Source: Rhodopirellula sp.
Lineage (GTDB): Bacteria; Planctomycetota; Planctomycetia; Planctomycetales; Planctomycetaceae
Length of the DNA: 36,081 nt
Reading direction: 5' to 3'
NCBI GenBank assembly: GCA_013203845.1
Contig: JABMPE010000530.1
Coordinates: 1 to 36,081 of the forward strand
Part shown: positions 17,436 through 26,952 of the stretch, piece by piece
How positions within the stretch are numbered: position 1 is the stretch's first letter
How the letters are laid out: the number at the start of each line of letters is the position of its first letter
Program-made: the position numbers and the translations under genes
The notes under the pieces: model-generated
The model's input: only the letters and a program-made list of their open reading frames with translations
Databases searched by the model: none
Told to the model about the DNA's origin: nothing

Positions 17436-17961
17436 GCTGCGGCCTCTACGGGAGTTTTCGTGAGATTCTGGTGAGCGAGTCGACACAGCAAAACCTGTCG
17501 ATCTGCCTGCCGAAGAATTGTCAGTGTCAGGTGTATCCCTGACATGATCGACTAATCAGATTCTGCAGAACTGTCAGCCTAAACCTATTTTCCGCAGCAC
17601 TCAATGTGTTCCCGACGGATTGGGCGCGATTGTTTTGTCAGGTTGTCCGCATTGGCGAAGATATTGAGGCTGCCAATGTCGGATGTTGAACACCACGTCG
17701 GCAGCCGCTGAAATTCGTTGCCAGCTTGTTTCCCGCTTGTTTATGCTGGCGACTCGACTGCGCGGATCGGCAACGATGAATTACGGCGCCAATGCGGCCT
17801 CTGGCATGCTGCCCGATTGCCGTTACCTGTTGATCGACTCAACGCTGGCGTGATGGAGTTGGGAGTTCCGGTTTTGTGGCAGGAACGCGGTTACATTGGG
17901 CAGCAGTAACAAAGCCGTTGAATCTCGATTTCTGAAATTCTCTTGAGGATGACCTCGATTA
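17436..17961. other. Divergent intergenic region between DUF1501 and sigma54 regulator genes
   Basis: These 526 bases should hold the promoters of two divergent genes. A 63-codon frame at 17718-17909 (+) has no ribosome site or recognisable product and was not accepted. No sigma54 promoter (GG-N10-GC) could be identified close to the regulator start. Confidence 0.45.
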
Positions 17962-20016
17962 ATGGCGTATGAGCGGACCAAATCGGAATCCGTATCGGAC
18001 CAGTCGGTGTATCTGATTCTTCGGGATGAGTTGAAGTGGCGGAACGTCTTTCGCCTCGCTCCCGGCCAGGTCACCACTATTGGTCGGGCGCCCACAAATC
18101 GTGTCGTGGTTCCAGATGATATCTGCAGCCGACATCATTGTGAGATCTACCAGACTGACAGCGAATGGATGCTGCGGGACCTGGGAAGCCGCAACGGCAC
18201 GCTGGTCGAAGGATGCCGGGTCACCGACGATTGGCCACTGAGCGACGGCGATCAGATTCAGATCGGCGAATGCAGCCTCGTGTTTACGCTGGACATCTCA
18301 CGACCGCCGGGTAATGACGTTTCACTGGAGAGCGGCACGGAAACCTGCGACGGCCTTCCGGCGGTCCCGCACGGAGCACCTGAGCCGGAAATTGTCTTTC
18401 GGAGACACAAGACAAGATACCACTCGGGCGGCGGCGCGGATGCCATCGGTCGAGATCGTGCGAGCCAGGAACTGGCGAGAATGTATCGTCTGGCACTCGA
18501 AATGGGGTCCACACGGGACATCAAGGAACTCTCAGAGATTGTGCTCGAAGGGCTGATCTCTGACGGGAACGTGAGCATCGGAGCTGTTCTGTTACTGCCC
18601 AAAACGACAGACCGCCTTGAACCTTTCCGCCCCGCACCTTCGCAGCTGCAAATCGCAGCGTACCGAACGACCGGCGATGAGACGTACGAGAAAGTTTCGA
18701 ACTCGCTGTCCACAATCGTCCTCAACGATTGGGAAGCGGTGCTCGCACGAGACATCAAGGAAGACAGTCGCCTGACTGACAAGGCGAGCCTGCAAAAACT
18801 ACAGGCCTACAGCGTGATCTGTGCTCCGATCAGAACGAAGGATGCGATTTACGGGCTGATCCACCTTTACACGATTCAAGGCGGCAGCCACCTCGAACTG
18901 GATGACCTTGATTACACGCTGGCTGTCGCCGACCAGTTTGCAGTTGCTCTTGAACACCTGCAGGAGAAACAGCATCTGCAGGATGGACTCGCGAAAGCGA
19001 CGGATGAAGCAAAAACTCTTCGCCATCAGTTGGCCATTGAAAGTGATCTCGTTGGCGACAGTCCAGCGATGCAATCCCTGAAAGACACGATCGCACGGGT
19101 TGCTCCTACTGACGCGACAGCGCTGATTCGCGGTGAAAGTGGCGTCGGCAAGGAACTTGTCGCTCGGGCAATTCACTTCAGCAGTGACAGACGCAGCGGC
19201 CCCTTTGTCTGTATGAACTGTGCTGCCCTGTCGGAGACGCTCCTCGAAAGTGAGCTTTTCGGGCACGAAAAGGGTTCATTCACCGGGGCAACCGGTCGAA
19301 AGACCGGTAAGTTCGAGCAGGCCGATCGCGGCACTCTTTTCCTGGACGAAGTTGGTGAGATGAGTTTGTCTGTTCAGGCAAAGTTTCTCCGAGTTCTGGA
19401 AGGGCATCCTTTTGAACGCGTCGGCGGCGGAAGTCCGATCACGGTGGACGTGCGAGTTGTCGCGGCAACGAATCGCGATCTTGAGCAGGCCATCGAGGAA
19501 AAGACGTTTCGGCAGGATCTCTTCTTTCGCTTGTTTGTGATGGAAATTGCAGTACCGGCACTGCGAGATCACGCGTCAGACATTCCAGTCCTGGCCCACT
19601 ACTTTCTGCAGAAATTCACAGCAAAGGCCAGTAACCGCGTTCAGGATTTCTCTGACGCAGCCATTCAACACCTGATGGAATATCACTGGCCTGGCAACAT
19701 TCGTGAACTACAGAATACAGTCGAACGAGCGGTGATTCTGGCCCGCAACTCGACCATTGAATTGTCAGATATTCAGCTCTCAACACGAACGTCTTCGCGG
19801 CGTGGCACGACGATTGGCGAGCCGGTCAAACAGGAAAACAGAGACATCTCGCTGGATCGACTGGAGCGGGAACACATTCTTGGCACGCTTGAGAGGACCA
19901 GTTGGAATAAGTCATTGGCTGCTCAAATCCTTGGAATTGAACGATCAACTCTCGACCGAAAACTGAAACGATACAAGGTCTCGCGTCCGTCCAGGTCAGG
20001 ACGGGAGTCGGGCTGA
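17962..20016 (+). CDS. Sigma54-dependent regulator with FHA, GAF, AAA+ and Fis domains
   Basis: The 684-residue protein has an FHA domain at about 18-112 (GR at 41-42, SRHH at 56-59, GSRNGT at 75-80), a GAF domain at about 175-330, a sigma54-activator AAA+ domain at about 362-595 and a Fis-type helix-turn-helix at about 634-673. Walker A is GESGVGKE at 391-398, Walker [11 protein letters not shown] at 457-466, and the sigma54-contacting loop is GSFTGA at 438-443 in place of GAFTGA. It should bind upstream DNA and open sigma54 promoters. The FHA domain suggests the input is a phosphothreonine protein from a Ser/Thr kinase, with the GAF domain sensing a second signal. It stands alone between divergent or spaced genes, so its targets are not evident. 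The ATG at 17962 has GAGG 13 bases away, which is a weak site. Confidence 0.93.
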   Translation: MAYERTKSESVSDQSVYLILRDELKWRNVFRLAPGQVTTIGRAPTNRVVVPDDICSRHHCEIYQTDSEWMLRDLGSRNGTLVEGCRVTDDWPLSDGDQIQIGECSLVFTLDISRPPGNDVSLESGTETCDGLPAVPHGAPEPEIVFRRHKTRYHSGGGADAIGRDRASQELARMYRLALEMGSTRDIKELSEIVLEGLISDGNVSIGAVLLLPKTTDRLEPFRPAPSQLQIAAYRTTGDETYEKVSNSLSTIVLNDWEAVLARDIKEDSRLTDKASLQKLQAYSVICAPIRTKDAIYGLIHLYTIQGGSHLELDDLDYTLAVADQFAVALEHLQEKQHLQDGLAKATDEAKTLRHQLAIESDLVGDSPAMQSLKDTIARVAPTDATALIRGESGVGKELVARAIHFSSDRRSGPFVCMNCAALSETLLESELFGHEKGSFTGATGRKTGKFEQADRGTLFLDEVGEMSLSVQAKFLRVLEGHPFERVGGGSPITVDVRVVAATNRDLEQAIEEKTFRQDLFFRLFVMEIAVPALRDHASDIPVLAHYFLQKFTAKASNRVQDFSDAAIQHLMEYHWPGNIRELQNTVERAVILARNSTIELSDIQLSTRTSSRRGTTIGEPVKQENRDISLDRLEREHILGTLERTSWNKSLAAQILGIERSTLDRKLKRYKVSRPSRSGRESG

Positions 20017-20493
20017 CACGGAACAGGTAAACACATCAAAAATAAGACCATTGGCGGGGAAGGTGATGCCGCTCATCAATTGGTCATTTTGTCCGATAGA
20101 AAGCAGAAATTTTTGTTGACTTCAGAAACAATTAAGCTGAGAATTCCGACCATTGCCCACCTGATTCGTCCCCCTTTTCACACTCACTGGCTTCCTTAGC
20201 AGTTTCCGAGTCTTCGCTATAACAGACGGCTGCAAGCGTTGAGTTTTGTGTAGTTGAATCCTGTAGTTCCCGCCTTTTTCTGTATGGGTACGTTCGGTAT
20301 CTGTGCGGAATTCTCTTTTTGCTCCTGGATCTGCTGTTTCTGTGAGGTCCTTGTGCGCTGCCATGGCGATCTTTGGTCAAGTGAGTTTTGACGCGTAAGT
20401 TTTTAGTTATTTCCGACCTGGAACGTGGTCGTTCCTTGTTTTACCAACTGAGCACCCGCTTTGGTTCCCTCTCTAGAGCAGGAGTAAAATCCG
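20017..20493. other. Intergenic region with possible promoter and weak hairpin
   Basis: These 477 bases lie between the regulator and the small acidic gene. They hold a weak hairpin at 20046-20085 (GACCATTG and CAATTGGTC with one bulged base, followed by ATTTTG), which may end the regulator transcript, and a promoter-like pair at 20116-20144. The distance from that pair to the next start is about 350 bases, so a long leader or a small RNA is possible. No open frame was accepted here. Confidence 0.4.
20116..20144 (+). promoter_or_regulatory. Possible sigma70-type promoter
   Basis: TTGACT at 20116-20121 and GAGAAT at 20139-20144 are separated by 17 bases, giving five and four matches to the consensus hexamers. 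It points towards the small acidic gene, with a leader of about 340 bases. Chance matches of this quality are not rare, so it is only a candidate. Confidence 0.3.
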
Positions 20494-20745
20494 ATGCCGT
20501 TAGCTGATCTGGATGTCGCAATGGAAGATTTTGACTTGGATGATGATGGTTACAGCATGCTGGAAGAGTATCCCGAGATCGATCTTGAAGGACGGAACAT
20601 TGATCCACAGGCAGCGACCGTCGCTAAGCCGGGTTCAGAGGAAAAAGTCTGCATGCTTGCTGCTCGCTATGCTGCTGGCCTCCCCCTTTGGCACAACGAA
20701 GACTGCGTTGATCACGGACCGGATGGTGAGGCAGAAGAAGATTAG
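20494..20745 (+). CDS. Small acidic hypothetical protein
   Basis: An 83-residue protein with many Asp and Glu residues: an N-terminal acidic half (MEDFDLDDDGYSMLEEYPEI) and a short hydrophobic segment CMLAARYAAGLPLWH at about 53-67 that looks like an amphipathic helix, then an acidic tail. AGGAG lies nine bases before the ATG, which supports expression. A terminator-like hairpin follows 48 bases after the stop. No known family was recognised and there is no signal peptide or membrane helix. It precedes the basic zinc-ribbon gene on the same strand, separated by 264 bases and that hairpin. No function is proposed. Confidence 0.7.
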   Translation: MPLADLDVAMEDFDLDDDGYSMLEEYPEIDLEGRNIDPQAATVAKPGSEEKVCMLAARYAAGLPLWHNEDCVDHGPDGEAEED

Positions 20746-20792
20746 GCACGCGGAGCGGCGGCTGGTCTCCTGACAGCTGACGCCTGCTCAGA

Positions 20793-20826
20793 AGCCCTCC
20801 GGTGGATTCACCAGAGGGCTTTTCTA
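20793..20826 (+). terminator. Intrinsic terminator after the small acidic gene
   Basis: AGCCCTC and GAGGGCT form a 7-bp stem that continues, after one C-A mismatch, with GGTG and CACC around a GATT loop. It is followed by TTTCTATTT. Position and shape fit a rho-independent terminator for the gene ending at 20745. Confidence 0.75.
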
Positions 20827-20894
20827 TTTGCCAGACACGATATCGATGGGTTCATTCACGTCGTTCTCGATCGTCTAAAGAACGTTACGACCCT

Positions 20895-20944
20895 GGGCAA
20901 CGGTTGCGAGCGTTGCCTCGTGGCGATAGATTTGCCCGTTGCCC
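20895..20944 (+). promoter_or_regulatory. Leader with alternative hairpins upstream of the zinc-ribbon gene
   Basis: GGGCAACGG at 20895-20903 can pair with CGTTGCC at 20911-20917 (7 bp, 8-base loop) or with CCGTTGCCC at 20936-20944 (9 bp), which is followed by GCTTTTC. The same CCGTTGCCC occurs again inside the coding region at 21057-21065. The pairings exclude one another, as in attenuators or autogenously controlled leaders. Regulation is an inference from the pairing pattern alone. Confidence 0.35.
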
Positions 20945-21009
20945 GCTTTTCAATCACAATCACTGTTAATCGAAGACATCAGCTGCTGAATTGCTGACAC
21001 AGGTGAATC

Positions 21010-21129
21010 ATGGTTCAACGACCTCGTACAAAACTTCATAAAGCACGCTCGACTGCCCGTTGCCCGAAATGTGGGAAAGTCGTTCGTCGACGTGTTCGCT
21101 GCAAAACCTGTCACAAGAAGTTGACTTAA
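21010..21129 (+). CDS. 39-residue basic zinc-ribbon protein
   Basis: A short frame starts at ATG 21010 with AGGTGA just upstream (21001-21006) and ends at TAA 21127-21129. The product has two Cys pairs, CPKC at residues 18-21 and CKTC at 31-34 (CX2C-X9-CX2C), and 15 Lys or Arg residues against no acidic residue. This is a compact zinc ribbon likely to bind RNA or DNA, in the style of small ribosomal proteins, but it does not match bL32, bL33 or bL36 clearly. A strong hairpin follows at 21180-21210. The gene is too short for many gene callers and may be missed in annotations. No named family was recognised. Confidence 0.65.
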   Translation: MVQRPRTKLHKARSTARCPKCGKVVRRRVRCKTCHKKLT

Positions 21130-21179
21130 GAAGGCACGCTCACGCATTAAAGAATGATGCGACAATCAGATAGACCGAC

Positions 21180-21218
21180 ACAGGTCAGGAAGCGATGCTT
21201 CCTGGCCTGTTTCGCTTT
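21180..21218. terminator. Strong hairpin between convergent genes
   Basis: ACAGG-T-CAGGAAGC and GCTTCCTG-G-CCTGT form a 14-position stem (one T-G wobble) around a GAT loop at 21180-21210, followed by TTCGCTTT. It lies between the zinc-ribbon gene (+) and polX (-), so it may stop transcription from both sides. The T-run is poor, which lowers confidence for a purely intrinsic terminator. Confidence 0.6.
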
Positions 21219-21287
21219 GTCACCTCTTCGCTTTGTCACATCGCAAACGCAATCCCAACGACGGGATTGGATCAGCGGCAATGGGAC

Positions 21288-23018
21288 TTACCGGATCAAT
21301 TTGCGAAACTCGTTGATATTTCGAGTGTTGGCGACATCGTCAGTCGTCAGCCCCGCTCGGCGAGCCTGATTGATTCCGTTCTGCAGTTCGACGAATCCGT
21401 TAACGCTGTGAGCATCGGTACTGATGACAATGGGAATGCCGAAATCTTTCGCGGCGGCAGCGTGGACATCATCAAGGTCCAGGCGACTGCGGTGGGCGTT
21501 AATTTCCATCATGCAGCCGTGATCAGCTGCTGCCTGAAAGACCTCTGAGAAGCTGATCTCAGCTCCCGGACGTTTGCCGATGACCCTGCCGCTCGGATGG
21601 CCGATCACCGAAACGTGCGGATTTCTGATGGCGTTAAGCAACCGCTTGTTGATCTGATCGCGCGGCTGTTTGAGGCCGTAATGCAGAACGGCGACGACCC
21701 AGTCGGCTTCGGCCAGCACGTCGTCCGGGAGGTCCATCGTCGCGTCTTCCAGAATGTCGCATTCGATGCCGCACAGAATCTCGATACCTGAAATCTTTCC
21801 TCGCGCTTTGTCGATGTTTTTCCAATGGGCTCTCAGCCGTGCGGAGTCCAGACCGTTAGCCATAGTGACCCGTTTTGAGTGGTCAGTAATCGCGATGTAT
21901 TTCAAACCGCGAGCCTTTGCCGCTTCGGCCATTTCCAGAATGGATGCCTGACCGTCCGTTGCTGTCGTGTGCATGTGCAGGTCACCCTGGATGTCGTCAA
22001 CGGTGACTAACTCTGGCAACGCCCCTGCGGCGGCGAGGTCGAATTCCCTGCGATTTTCACGTAACTCCGGAGCGATAAATGGGAGCCCCAATGCCGCGTA
22101 GACTTCGGCTTCGGAACCCCCGGCGACATATTCCTCGCCGCGAAAGACTCCGTACTCATTTACCTTCAGCCCCAGCTCCTGGGCACGCTTCCGGATGACG
22201 ATGTTGTGCTCTTTCGAACCAGTGAAATACTGCATCGCCGCGCCGTAGGATTCGACAGGGACCACTCGTAAATCGAGTTCCAGCTTCTTGACTCCGTCGA
22301 ACAAGGGACTGAGTCGCACCCGCTGTTTGGTCTCGCCGCGTGCCAGCACTTTTTCGACAAGTGGATGGGCGGCGAGCGCGTCCATCACCTGCGCGGAGTC
22401 CGTCGCCGTTGCCAGAACATCAAGGTCGCCGACTGTCTCGCAGCAACGCCGAAAGCTGCCCGCCACACTGACCTGAGTTACCGAGTCCAACGCCGCGAGT
22501 GACTCAACAATCTGATTGACGATAGGCCTGGCGTCGGCGTGGTAAACCCGCTGTGCCGATTGCTCAACCTGATCAAGTCCCTCAAGGATCGTGGCTGCTG
22601 TTTTGGCTCCGAAACCTTTCAGCCCGGCGATCTGCCCCTGCTCTGCCGCCTCTCGAAGTTGATCGAGTGTTGTCACACCTAGTTCGTTAAAGATCGCCGC
22701 GACTTTTTTGGGACCGATTCCTGGAATTCGCAGCATCATTACGACACCGCTCGGGATCTGTTCCCGCAGTTCTTCCAGCTGAGGCAACTCGCCGGTTTCT
22801 ACAATCGTCACCAGTTTCTCGGACAGGTCTTTGCCAATTCCGTCAATTGTCTGGAGAGCTTTTGCGCCGCCCTGAGCCAACTCAGATAGCGGTTCGGTCA
22901 GGCTGCCGAGCGTTCTTGCGGCATTCCGATAGGCACGAAGCCGGAACGCGTTGGCCCCCTGAAGTTCCAGCAGGTCAGCCAGTTCGTCGAAAAGGCTTGC
23001 GATTTCGCTGTTGTGCAT
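21288..23018 (-). CDS. polX: Family X DNA polymerase with C-terminal PHP domain (PolX)
   Basis: The 576-residue length is normal for bacterial PolX. Helix-hairpin-helix regions occur near residues 55-65 ([12 protein letters not shown]), 97-107 ([11 protein letters not shown]) and 132-142. The polymerase site has GSFRR at 187-191, the metal-binding Asp pair in GDLD (198 and 200) and the third Asp in LELDL (249). The PHP domain starts at about 340 with [12 protein letters not shown] (346-356) and ITDHS (377-381), and ends with STDAHS. Such enzymes fill short gaps in base-excision repair, and the PHP part gives a metal-dependent 3'-5' exonuclease or AP-site activity. The start is ATG 23018. It is the last gene of a minus-strand series that includes scpB and the sulfatase, 137 bases after the latter. 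Confidence 0.95.
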   Translation of the reverse strand: MHNSEIASLFDELADLLELQGANAFRLRAYRNAARTLGSLTEPLSELAQGGAKALQTIDGIGKDLSEKLVTIVETGELPQLEELREQIPSGVVMMLRIPGIGPKKVAAIFNELGVTTLDQLREAAEQGQIAGLKGFGAKTAATILEGLDQVEQSAQRVYHADARPIVNQIVESLAALDSVTQVSVAGSFRRCCETVGDLDVLATATDSAQVMDALAAHPLVEKVLARGETKQRVRLSPLFDGVKKLELDLRVVPVESYGAAMQYFTGSKEHNIVIRKRAQELGLKVNEYGVFRGEEYVAGGSEAEVYAALGLPFIAPELRENRREFDLAAAGALPELVTVDDIQGDLHMHTTATDGQASILEMAEAAKARGLKYIAITDHSKRVTMANGLDSARLRAHWKNIDKARGKISGIEILCGIECDILEDATMDLPDDVLAEADWVVAVLHYGLKQPRDQINKRLLNAIRNPHVSVIGHPSGRVIGKRPGAEISFSEVFQAAADHGCMMEINAHRSRLDLDDVHAAAAKDFGIPIVISTDAHSVNGFVELQNGINQARRAGLTTDDVANTRNINEFRKLIR

Positions 23019-23155
23019 ACGTGGCTCGCTCGGTGTCTCGCCAGGGGCGTTGAGGATTGTTTTTGCGGACGGGGATTATTCAGAGGCTCAGAAGACGAGT
23101 CGTGTTCAGCACTACCGTCCAGTTGCACGAAAAGAATCATGAAAACCAGGACGGG

Positions 23156-24856
23156 CTATTTTCCGACCCAGGTCCTGACGTTTTTTGTACCGGATTCCAG
23201 TTCCTGCAAACGTCGTTCGAGATAACGGTGTGAGATCTGCCGGGCTTTTTCCCGGTCGGCCTGATCGTAATCCCAGAAGTCCTGCACGACCGCTTCGCAG
23301 TCTGGAAAATGCGACCCATCATCGCCGACTCGTTTGCGCGTGGCTGCCAGTCGAGCCTTAAGAGCGACGACCAGTTCGGCCTGCTCAGGATCGTCGTAGA
23401 TGTTTCTGGTTTCCTGTGGGTCGTTGATCAGACCGTAAAGTTCCCAGCCTGGTGGGGTCTGGTATCCACCGTCGTAATTGCAACCGTAATAGTAGATCAG
23501 CTTGTGAGTCTTCGTTCGAATGCCAAGGTGTCCTGGATTGTCATGATGAGCCATGTGCATCCAGTATCGGTAGTAGGCTTCCTGCTTCCAGTCGCTGGCC
23601 TCTTTACCGGACAACAGCAGGGACTTGAACGATCGTCCCTGCACGGAATCAGGGATTGTCGCTCCCGCGAAATCGAGCATCGTCGGCGCGAAGTCGACGT
23701 TCTCAACGATCGTGTCAAGACGCTGTCCTGCCGGAACTGTCTTTGGATACCGAACAAGGAACGGCATTCGCTGCGATTCCTCATACATCCAGCGTTTGTC
23801 CTGATAGTCGTGCTCGCCCAGCATGAAGCCCTGATCGCCGGTGTAAATGATGACGGTATTGTCTAACTGCCCCACATCTTCGAGATGTTTGAACAGTCGC
23901 CCGAGATTGTCATCAATGCCTTTGACGCAACGAAGAAACTTCTTCAGGTAAGCGTTGTAAGCAAGGCGAGTATTTTCTTCATCGCTGAATTTCGACGGAT
24001 CGAAGTTCTCAGGAAACTCGGCGGGGTACAGTTTCGGCAAGTCGTCAAGGTACGAGCGTCTCGGGTTACGAGAGCCAATCGAAGTGCCAATGTGTGGAAT
24101 CAGCTCGTCGTTGTCGCCGCGGGTTGCCAGCGAGCCAAACTTTGCATCACGAGTCCAAAGAGTCTCTGGCTCAGGGATATCGACATCGGCGAGGTAGGAT
24201 TCGTAGCGTTTCGCATTGTCGAAATAGTCATGCGGCGCCTTGTAATGGTGCATCAGAAAAAACGGCTTCTTCTGATCCCAGCCTTCCTGGAGCCATTCGA
24301 GTGTCAAATCCGTAATGGCATCCGTTGAGTGTTTGTCATCGAACCTGATCGTGTTTTTGCCCCACGGCTTATCGCCGCGGACATGAAACTCAGGATCGAA
24401 GTACGTCCCCTGCCCCGCAAGAACGCAGTAATGATTGAAGTCGGCGGGCTCGACCTTGAGGTGCCACTTTCCAATCATTGCGGTGTGATAGCCGGCCTTA
24501 CCCATCTCAATGGCCAGCATCTGCTTACCGGGCATGACCATTCCACCGAGATCAAACGCACCGTTAATATGGTTGTACTGGCCGGTGAGCACGCACGCTC
24601 TCGATGGCGAGCAAATGGAATTCGTGCAGAACGCGTTCGTAAACAACGCTCCTTCCCTGGCGAGGCGATCAATATTCGGAGTAGGAGCGACCTCGGCCAG
24701 TCGACTGCGGTAAGCTGAGATGGCATGCGCCGCATGGTCATCCGACATGATGTAGAGAATGTTGGGCCGCTTCGCCGCTGAGACGTTCGTGACGACCAGC
24801 AGCATGGCCATCAGAAAAGCAATCGAAACACGCACCACCGAATCTCCCGTGATCAT
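23156..24856 (-). CDS. Secreted sulfatase
   Basis: The protein (up to 566 residues) has a signal peptide at about 8-28 ending in VSAA, the metal-binding IMSDDH near 36-41, and CSPSRA at 82-87, in which Cys82 should become formylglycine, the catalytic residue of type I sulfatases. GKWH and a later TGDQGFMLGEHD segment complete the active site. It should hydrolyse sulfate esters, probably of a polysaccharide, outside the cytoplasm; the substrate is not clear. The ATG at 24856 gives the longest form, but GGAG lies five bases before a GTG at 24838 (residue 7), which may be the true start and leaves a clean signal peptide. It lies 54 bases after scpB on the same strand. No partner glycoside hydrolase is next to it. 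Confidence 0.93.
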   Translation of the reverse strand: MITGDSVVRVSIAFLMAMLLVVTNVSAAKRPNILYIMSDDHAAHAISAYRSRLAEVAPTPNIDRLAREGALFTNAFCTNSICSPSRACVLTGQYNHINGAFDLGGMVMPGKQMLAIEMGKAGYHTAMIGKWHLKVEPADFNHYCVLAGQGTYFDPEFHVRGDKPWGKNTIRFDDKHSTDAITDLTLEWLQEGWDQKKPFFLMHHYKAPHDYFDNAKRYESYLADVDIPEPETLWTRDAKFGSLATRGDNDELIPHIGTSIGSRNPRRSYLDDLPKLYPAEFPENFDPSKFSDEENTRLAYNAYLKKFLRCVKGIDDNLGRLFKHLEDVGQLDNTVIIYTGDQGFMLGEHDYQDKRWMYEESQRMPFLVRYPKTVPAGQRLDTIVENVDFAPTMLDFAGATIPDSVQGRSFKSLLLSGKEASDWKQEAYYRYWMHMAHHDNPGHLGIRTKTHKLIYYYGCNYDGGYQTPPGWELYGLINDPQETRNIYDDPEQAELVVALKARLAATRKRVGDDGSHFPDCEAVVQDFWDYDQADREKARQISHRYLERRLQELESGTKNVRTWVGK

Positions 24857-24910
24857 TACTTACCGGAATGCGTCAAAGTCTCGCAACTTGCCGAGTTATG
24901 ACTCATCGAC

Positions 24911-25768
24911 CTACTTGAATGCCAGCTCATCGGCTTGCGGCAGGTCGTGGATACTGCCCAGCCCGAAGAGCGAGAGAAACCTTTTTGTTGTTGAGTAGGT
25001 GACTCTCTTTCGGTCTTCGGAGTCGCGTTCCAGCGAGATCAGCTCGCGCCGTAGCAATTGCCGCAGCAGCGGGCCTGGGTTTTCTTTACCCAGCTCTTCG
25101 ATTTCTTCCGGCGTGATCGGTTGCCGATACGCGACCAGAGCCAGCACTTCCAGAACGTCCTGAGAAAGCCTGACTTCTCGCGGACCGATACCGAAGACAC
25201 GATTACGGATTCGCTCAAACTCTTCGCGCAGGACCAATCGGTAGCCGCCTTCGCCGAGACGAATTTCACAGGGTCGCGCTTCGTCGACATACTGGAGATT
25301 CAATTCTTCGATCGAACGCTCGACAGCATCGAGGTCATAATCGCCTTTCAACATATAGCAAAGTTTCTTGGCCGTCAGAGGCTCACCACCAACAAAGATC
25401 GCCGCTTCGATCACTTGCCGAGCCGTGACTCGTTGCGGGAGCGGTTCGACGCGACCTTCGGATTGGGTGGTTGCCCCAGAGTCTGCATCGCCTGTAACAG
25501 CGGCAGCAGGCTGGTCCGAGGCGATGGCAACTTCTTCCGAGTCCGAGTCCGTATCAGTTGCTGTGTTGTCCACATTGGCCACAGGAGCAAGGTGGTCGAA
25601 CTCCCATTCGACGGCGTCGTTGGCTTCGAGCGCCTTTCGGTACGCGGCTTCGAGATCGTTGCTGCCCCAGTCGTCGGTTTCGCCGTACGCAACGGTTTCG
25701 TTTTCGGGCTCGGCTGAATTCAAGCCTTCGTCAGCGCCGGGATGGAGTTCGGAATCTTCGAGCGACAT
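24911..25768 (-). CDS. scpB: Segregation and condensation protein B
   Basis: The last 175 of 285 residues match ScpB: two winged-helix domains, beginning VIEAAIFVGGEPLTAKKL and including EVLALVAYRQPITPEEIEEL, followed by a region that ends in STTKRFLSLFGLGSIHDLP. ScpB dimers join ScpA and SMC in the condensin complex that organises and separates chromosomes. About 110 N-terminal residues are acidic, low in complexity and not part of the family core. The gene starts 3 bases after the mlaD stop, so it is translated from the same message as the lipid-transport genes. No scpA is in the window. The start at 25768 is the only ATG that keeps the acidic extension; a shorter protein starting later is possible. 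Confidence 0.93.
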   Translation of the reverse strand: MSLEDSELHPGADEGLNSAEPENETVAYGETDDWGSNDLEAAYRKALEANDAVEWEFDHLAPVANVDNTATDTDSDSEEVAIASDQPAAAVTGDADSGATTQSEGRVEPLPQRVTARQVIEAAIFVGGEPLTAKKLCYMLKGDYDLDAVERSIEELNLQYVDEARPCEIRLGEGGYRLVLREEFERIRNRVFGIGPREVRLSQDVLEVLALVAYRQPITPEEIEELGKENPGPLLRQLLRRELISLERDSEDRKRVTYSTTKRFLSLFGLGSIHDLPQADELAFK

Positions 25769-25771
25769 CGA

Positions 25772-26893
25772 TCACTTCGGTTCCTGAAAGCCGGCCTGTC
25801 GAATCTCTTCGTCCTTCAAGCCGGAGCTGGGGCGAAGCGCACCGCCGACTCCCAGAACTTCCGGTCGACGCGCGATCTTATCAGTGAAGACTCGCATGTC
25901 CTGAACGATGGGTTCGAGGTTTCTGAGCAGAATCGCCAGAGATGATGCCGATTGTTCGAGATCATCGTAAAGGTCCGGATCGGAGAGAAACCGTTTCAGG
26001 GAACCATCTGACTTCGAAGCAATTTCTGCGACGTCCCGAAGTTCCCCGGTCATGGCTTCGAGATTCGAAAGACTGTTGTCGAGTCTCACCACAATTGAAG
26101 TCGTGTGTTTCGCCAGCGGCTCGGTGACATTTTCGATGTTGCGGAGATTGCCGTTGATTGTCCCGATGGTCTGACGCATGGCCGTAATTGTCTGCCGGGT
26201 TTCCGAAACGATCTGTGGGAGTCCGGCAAGCGCCTTCTGCAGATTAGCGACCGTTTGTGGATCACCGATGACTCGGTTGGTGTTTTCGAAGGCGGCACCG
26301 GCTCGCTGCATGGTTTTCGTGAATTCGTCGAGAGACGTCGCCGTGCGCTCGACAACGGAGTGCAGACTGCCTTGGTTTGTTTCGACCAGCGAATTCATAT
26401 TGCGGGCGAGCAGCTGCCATTCGCGACTGGTTTCTTCGAAGGAAGACATCGTCAGTGCCAGCTGTTTCTCCATGCTCAAGACAATTTCCATCACGTCGGG
26501 TGGAGATTCACCTTCCAGAATGGTCTGCCGGTCGAAGTCGGCCGGACTCACTCCGGGCGTAAACTCGATCGCGGCGTCACCGAGCAGTGACTGCTGAAGC
26601 CGGGGGATCGAGTCGCTGCGTAACGAATATTTTTCGTCAATCGACAACGTCAGCAGAACGCCGCCGTGCTGTCGATCAAGGGTGATCTTGTCGACGTCGC
26701 CAATGGGAATTCCATTAAGCCTGACCGGCGATCCTTCAAGTACTCCTGGAGCGGAGTCAAAGTGGATGAGTACCTGATACTGTTTTTCAAGCAACGTGCG
26801 CACTTCGCCGAACTGGAAGACCAGTGTCGCCATGACGCCCATTGCGCAGATGGCAAACAGGCCGACTCGGAATTGAAGTTGTCGTTCAGTCAT
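25772..26893 (-). CDS. mlaD: MCE-family lipid-transport substrate-binding protein
   Basis: The 373-residue protein has one N-terminal membrane helix at about 9-27 and an MCE domain at about 38-115 (SAPGVLEGSPVRLNGIPIGDV and LLGDAAIEFTPG). A long helical part follows to about 350, with regularly spaced hydrophobic residues as in MCE proteins that form a tube or hexameric ring. It should sit in the periplasm, anchored in the inner membrane, and carry phospholipids between membranes with the MlaF ATPase and MlaE permease encoded upstream. It is 59 bases after mlaF. The length of the helical tail is nearer to the PqiB/LetB or Mce type than to E. coli MlaD (about 183 residues), so the symbol is by role, not strict orthology. 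Confidence 0.9.
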   Translation of the reverse strand: MTERQLQFRVGLFAICAMGVMATLVFQFGEVRTLLEKQYQVLIHFDSAPGVLEGSPVRLNGIPIGDVDKITLDRQHGGVLLTLSIDEKYSLRSDSIPRLQQSLLGDAAIEFTPGVSPADFDRQTILEGESPPDVMEIVLSMEKQLALTMSSFEETSREWQLLARNMNSLVETNQGSLHSVVERTATSLDEFTKTMQRAGAAFENTNRVIGDPQTVANLQKALAGLPQIVSETRQTITAMRQTIGTINGNLRNIENVTEPLAKHTTSIVVRLDNSLSNLEAMTGELRDVAEIASKSDGSLKRFLSDPDLYDDLEQSASSLAILLRNLEPIVQDMRVFTDKIARRPEVLGVGGALRPSSGLKDEEIRQAGFQEPK

Positions 26894-26952
26894 GAGTTTT
26901 TACGTTTTGAATAAATGGTTGTCATTTTCAGGATGCGTTCGTTGATCAGCAG

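Noticed and set aside
20931-21066. CRISPR-like repeat of TGCCCGTTGCCCG
   Set aside because: Only two copies, 13 bases long, one of them inside a coding region; no array, spacers or cas genes.
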